Shown piece after piece: positions 14,503-15,102 of a stretch of DNA of 15,102 bases. The position numbers and the translations under genes were made by a program. Origin of the DNA: CAZQKL01 sp964593895 [NCBI: uncultured bacterium]. GTDB taxonomy: Bacteria; DYJV01. Positions within the stretch are counted from its first letter, which is position 1; each line of letters opens with the position of its first letter. Below the pieces are notes generated by a model. The model was given only the letters and a program-made list of their open reading frames with translations. It had not been told where the DNA came from and did no database searches. The DNA lies in the NCBI GenBank assembly GCA_964593895.1, contig CAZQKL010000046.1:1-15102 (forward strand). The letters run 5' to 3'.

Positions 14503-15079
14503 AATTTTTTAAAATAACATCAAGTTTGTTTTTTGTTATGTATTCATACACAGGTAAAGGCACAAGTTCTTTCCAATCTTCTCCATTTACAATTCTTCTC
14601 CTCACTTCTTCCCCTGTTGTAAATCTTGTGTTCATATCCCTTTCCCATAATATTTTAACATTAAATCCAAGCTTTTTAAATATTTCTATCTTTTTTCTAC
14701 CCCAATCATCATAAATTGTAACAAAAATTGTTGAATTTAACGGTATGTAATATTTAATAAATTCTGGTTTATGAATTGGAAAGGGAACAATATCAAATTC
14801 TTCTGAGCTAACCCCTTCATATAGTAAAGAAGATTTTATCATGTAAAGTCTATCATAAAAGGTAAAGGGAAAAACTGGATTTTTTATGCTTCTAAATGGG
14901 GAATTTGACTTTTTATTAAATTCCATTATTTCTTTTGAATATTGAAAATAAGCTCTTTCTGGGTCGCAATCTGTCACTCCAATTATTAAATATTTACAGA
15001 TTTTTTTTGCTTCTAAAAGATATTCCATATGTCCCCAATGAATAATGTGAAATCTTCCCTGTGCAACCCCAATTTCCAT
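14495..15079 (-). CDS. Nucleotidyltransferase, NMN adenylyltransferase-like
   Basis: A 194-residue HIGH-superfamily nucleotidyltransferase. The opening MEIGVAQGRFHIIHWGHMEY holds the HxGH-type motif (His14, His17), and the second signature near the C-terminus reads FTTGEEVRRRIVNGEDWKEL (153-172) followed by VPLPVYEYI. This resembles the archaeal/NadM-type NMN adenylyltransferases (ISGT-x-IRRR ... GEDW). The central part (TDCDPERAYFQYSKEI and following) is longer than in minimal NadM proteins, so the accepted substrate may differ. NMNAT would make NAD from NMN and ATP. The downstream neighbours, a metallo-hydrolase and two glycosyltransferases, leave open a role in activating a surface-sugar precursor. 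No strong ribosome site is seen. The 23 bases upstream could include the end of another gene (a TAG at 15086-15088), which cannot be judged from so little sequence. Confidence 0.82.
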   Translation of the reverse strand: MEIGVAQGRFHIIHWGHMEYLLEAKKICKYLIIGVTDCDPERAYFQYSKEIMEFNKKSNSPFRSIKNPVFPFTFYDRLYMIKSSLLYEGVSSEEFDIVPFPIHKPEFIKYYIPLNSTIFVTIYDDWGRKKIEIFKKLGFNVKILWERDMNTRFTTGEEVRRRIVNGEDWKELVPLPVYEYITKNKLDVILKNCG

Positions 15080-15102
15080 GATTTTCTATTCATATAAGAA
15101 CA

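Noticed and set aside
1-15102. tRNA or rRNA genes, CRISPR arrays, insertion sequences, attachment sites
   Set aside because: Coding sequence fills nearly the entire window, and no repeats, transposase motifs or RNA-gene signatures were noticed. No stretch over 300 bases lacks a gene.

Overview
The window is a compact, AT-rich stretch (roughly 30% G+C or less by eye) in which every supported gene is on the minus strand. Most neighbours overlap by a few bases, abut, or are a few bases apart. The only gap of note is about 64 bp, upstream of flgH. FlgH, an outer-membrane L-ring lipoprotein, implies a diderm, flagellated bacterium, and IspG implies the MEP isoprenoid pathway. I cannot place the phylum. 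Stop codons are mostly TAA, with some TAG and two clear TGA terminators, so the standard code applies.

In transcription order (right to left), the first block (15079-10291) holds an NMN-adenylyltransferase-like nucleotidyltransferase, a metallo-beta-lactamase-fold hydrolase, two family-2 glycosyltransferases and an NADP-type glutamate dehydrogenase (gdhA). Directly abutting gdhA is a 971-residue protein that joins two receiver-like domains to a PEP-synthase-type ATP-grasp domain and lacks the usual phosphohistidine domain. The gap at 7311-7374 carries a good sigma-54-type promoter candidate.

The second block (7310-1778) is mainly motility and envelope: flgH, a LysM/M23 peptidase, a small exported unknown protein, endonuclease III, a STAS-domain regulator, a FapA-like (DUF342) protein and the stator genes motA and motB (PomA/PomB type). 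The block then continues into ispG and the N-terminal part of an RqcH/FbpA (NFACT) protein that runs off the left edge.

The most striking observation is in motB. The full PomB-like reading frame, including its only membrane helix, runs from an ATG with a Shine-Dalgarno site at 2533 but has an in-frame UGA at codon 14. Immediately after the UGA lies a locally GC-rich 45-nt segment that folds on paper into a bacterial SECIS-like hairpin: a stem with one bulged base and an apical loop beginning C-G, 19 nt after the UGA. No start codon exists between the UGA and the far side of the membrane helix. The best unifying hypothesis is a selenocysteine-containing flagellar stator protein. A sequencing error, a nonsense mutation or simple readthrough must still be excluded.
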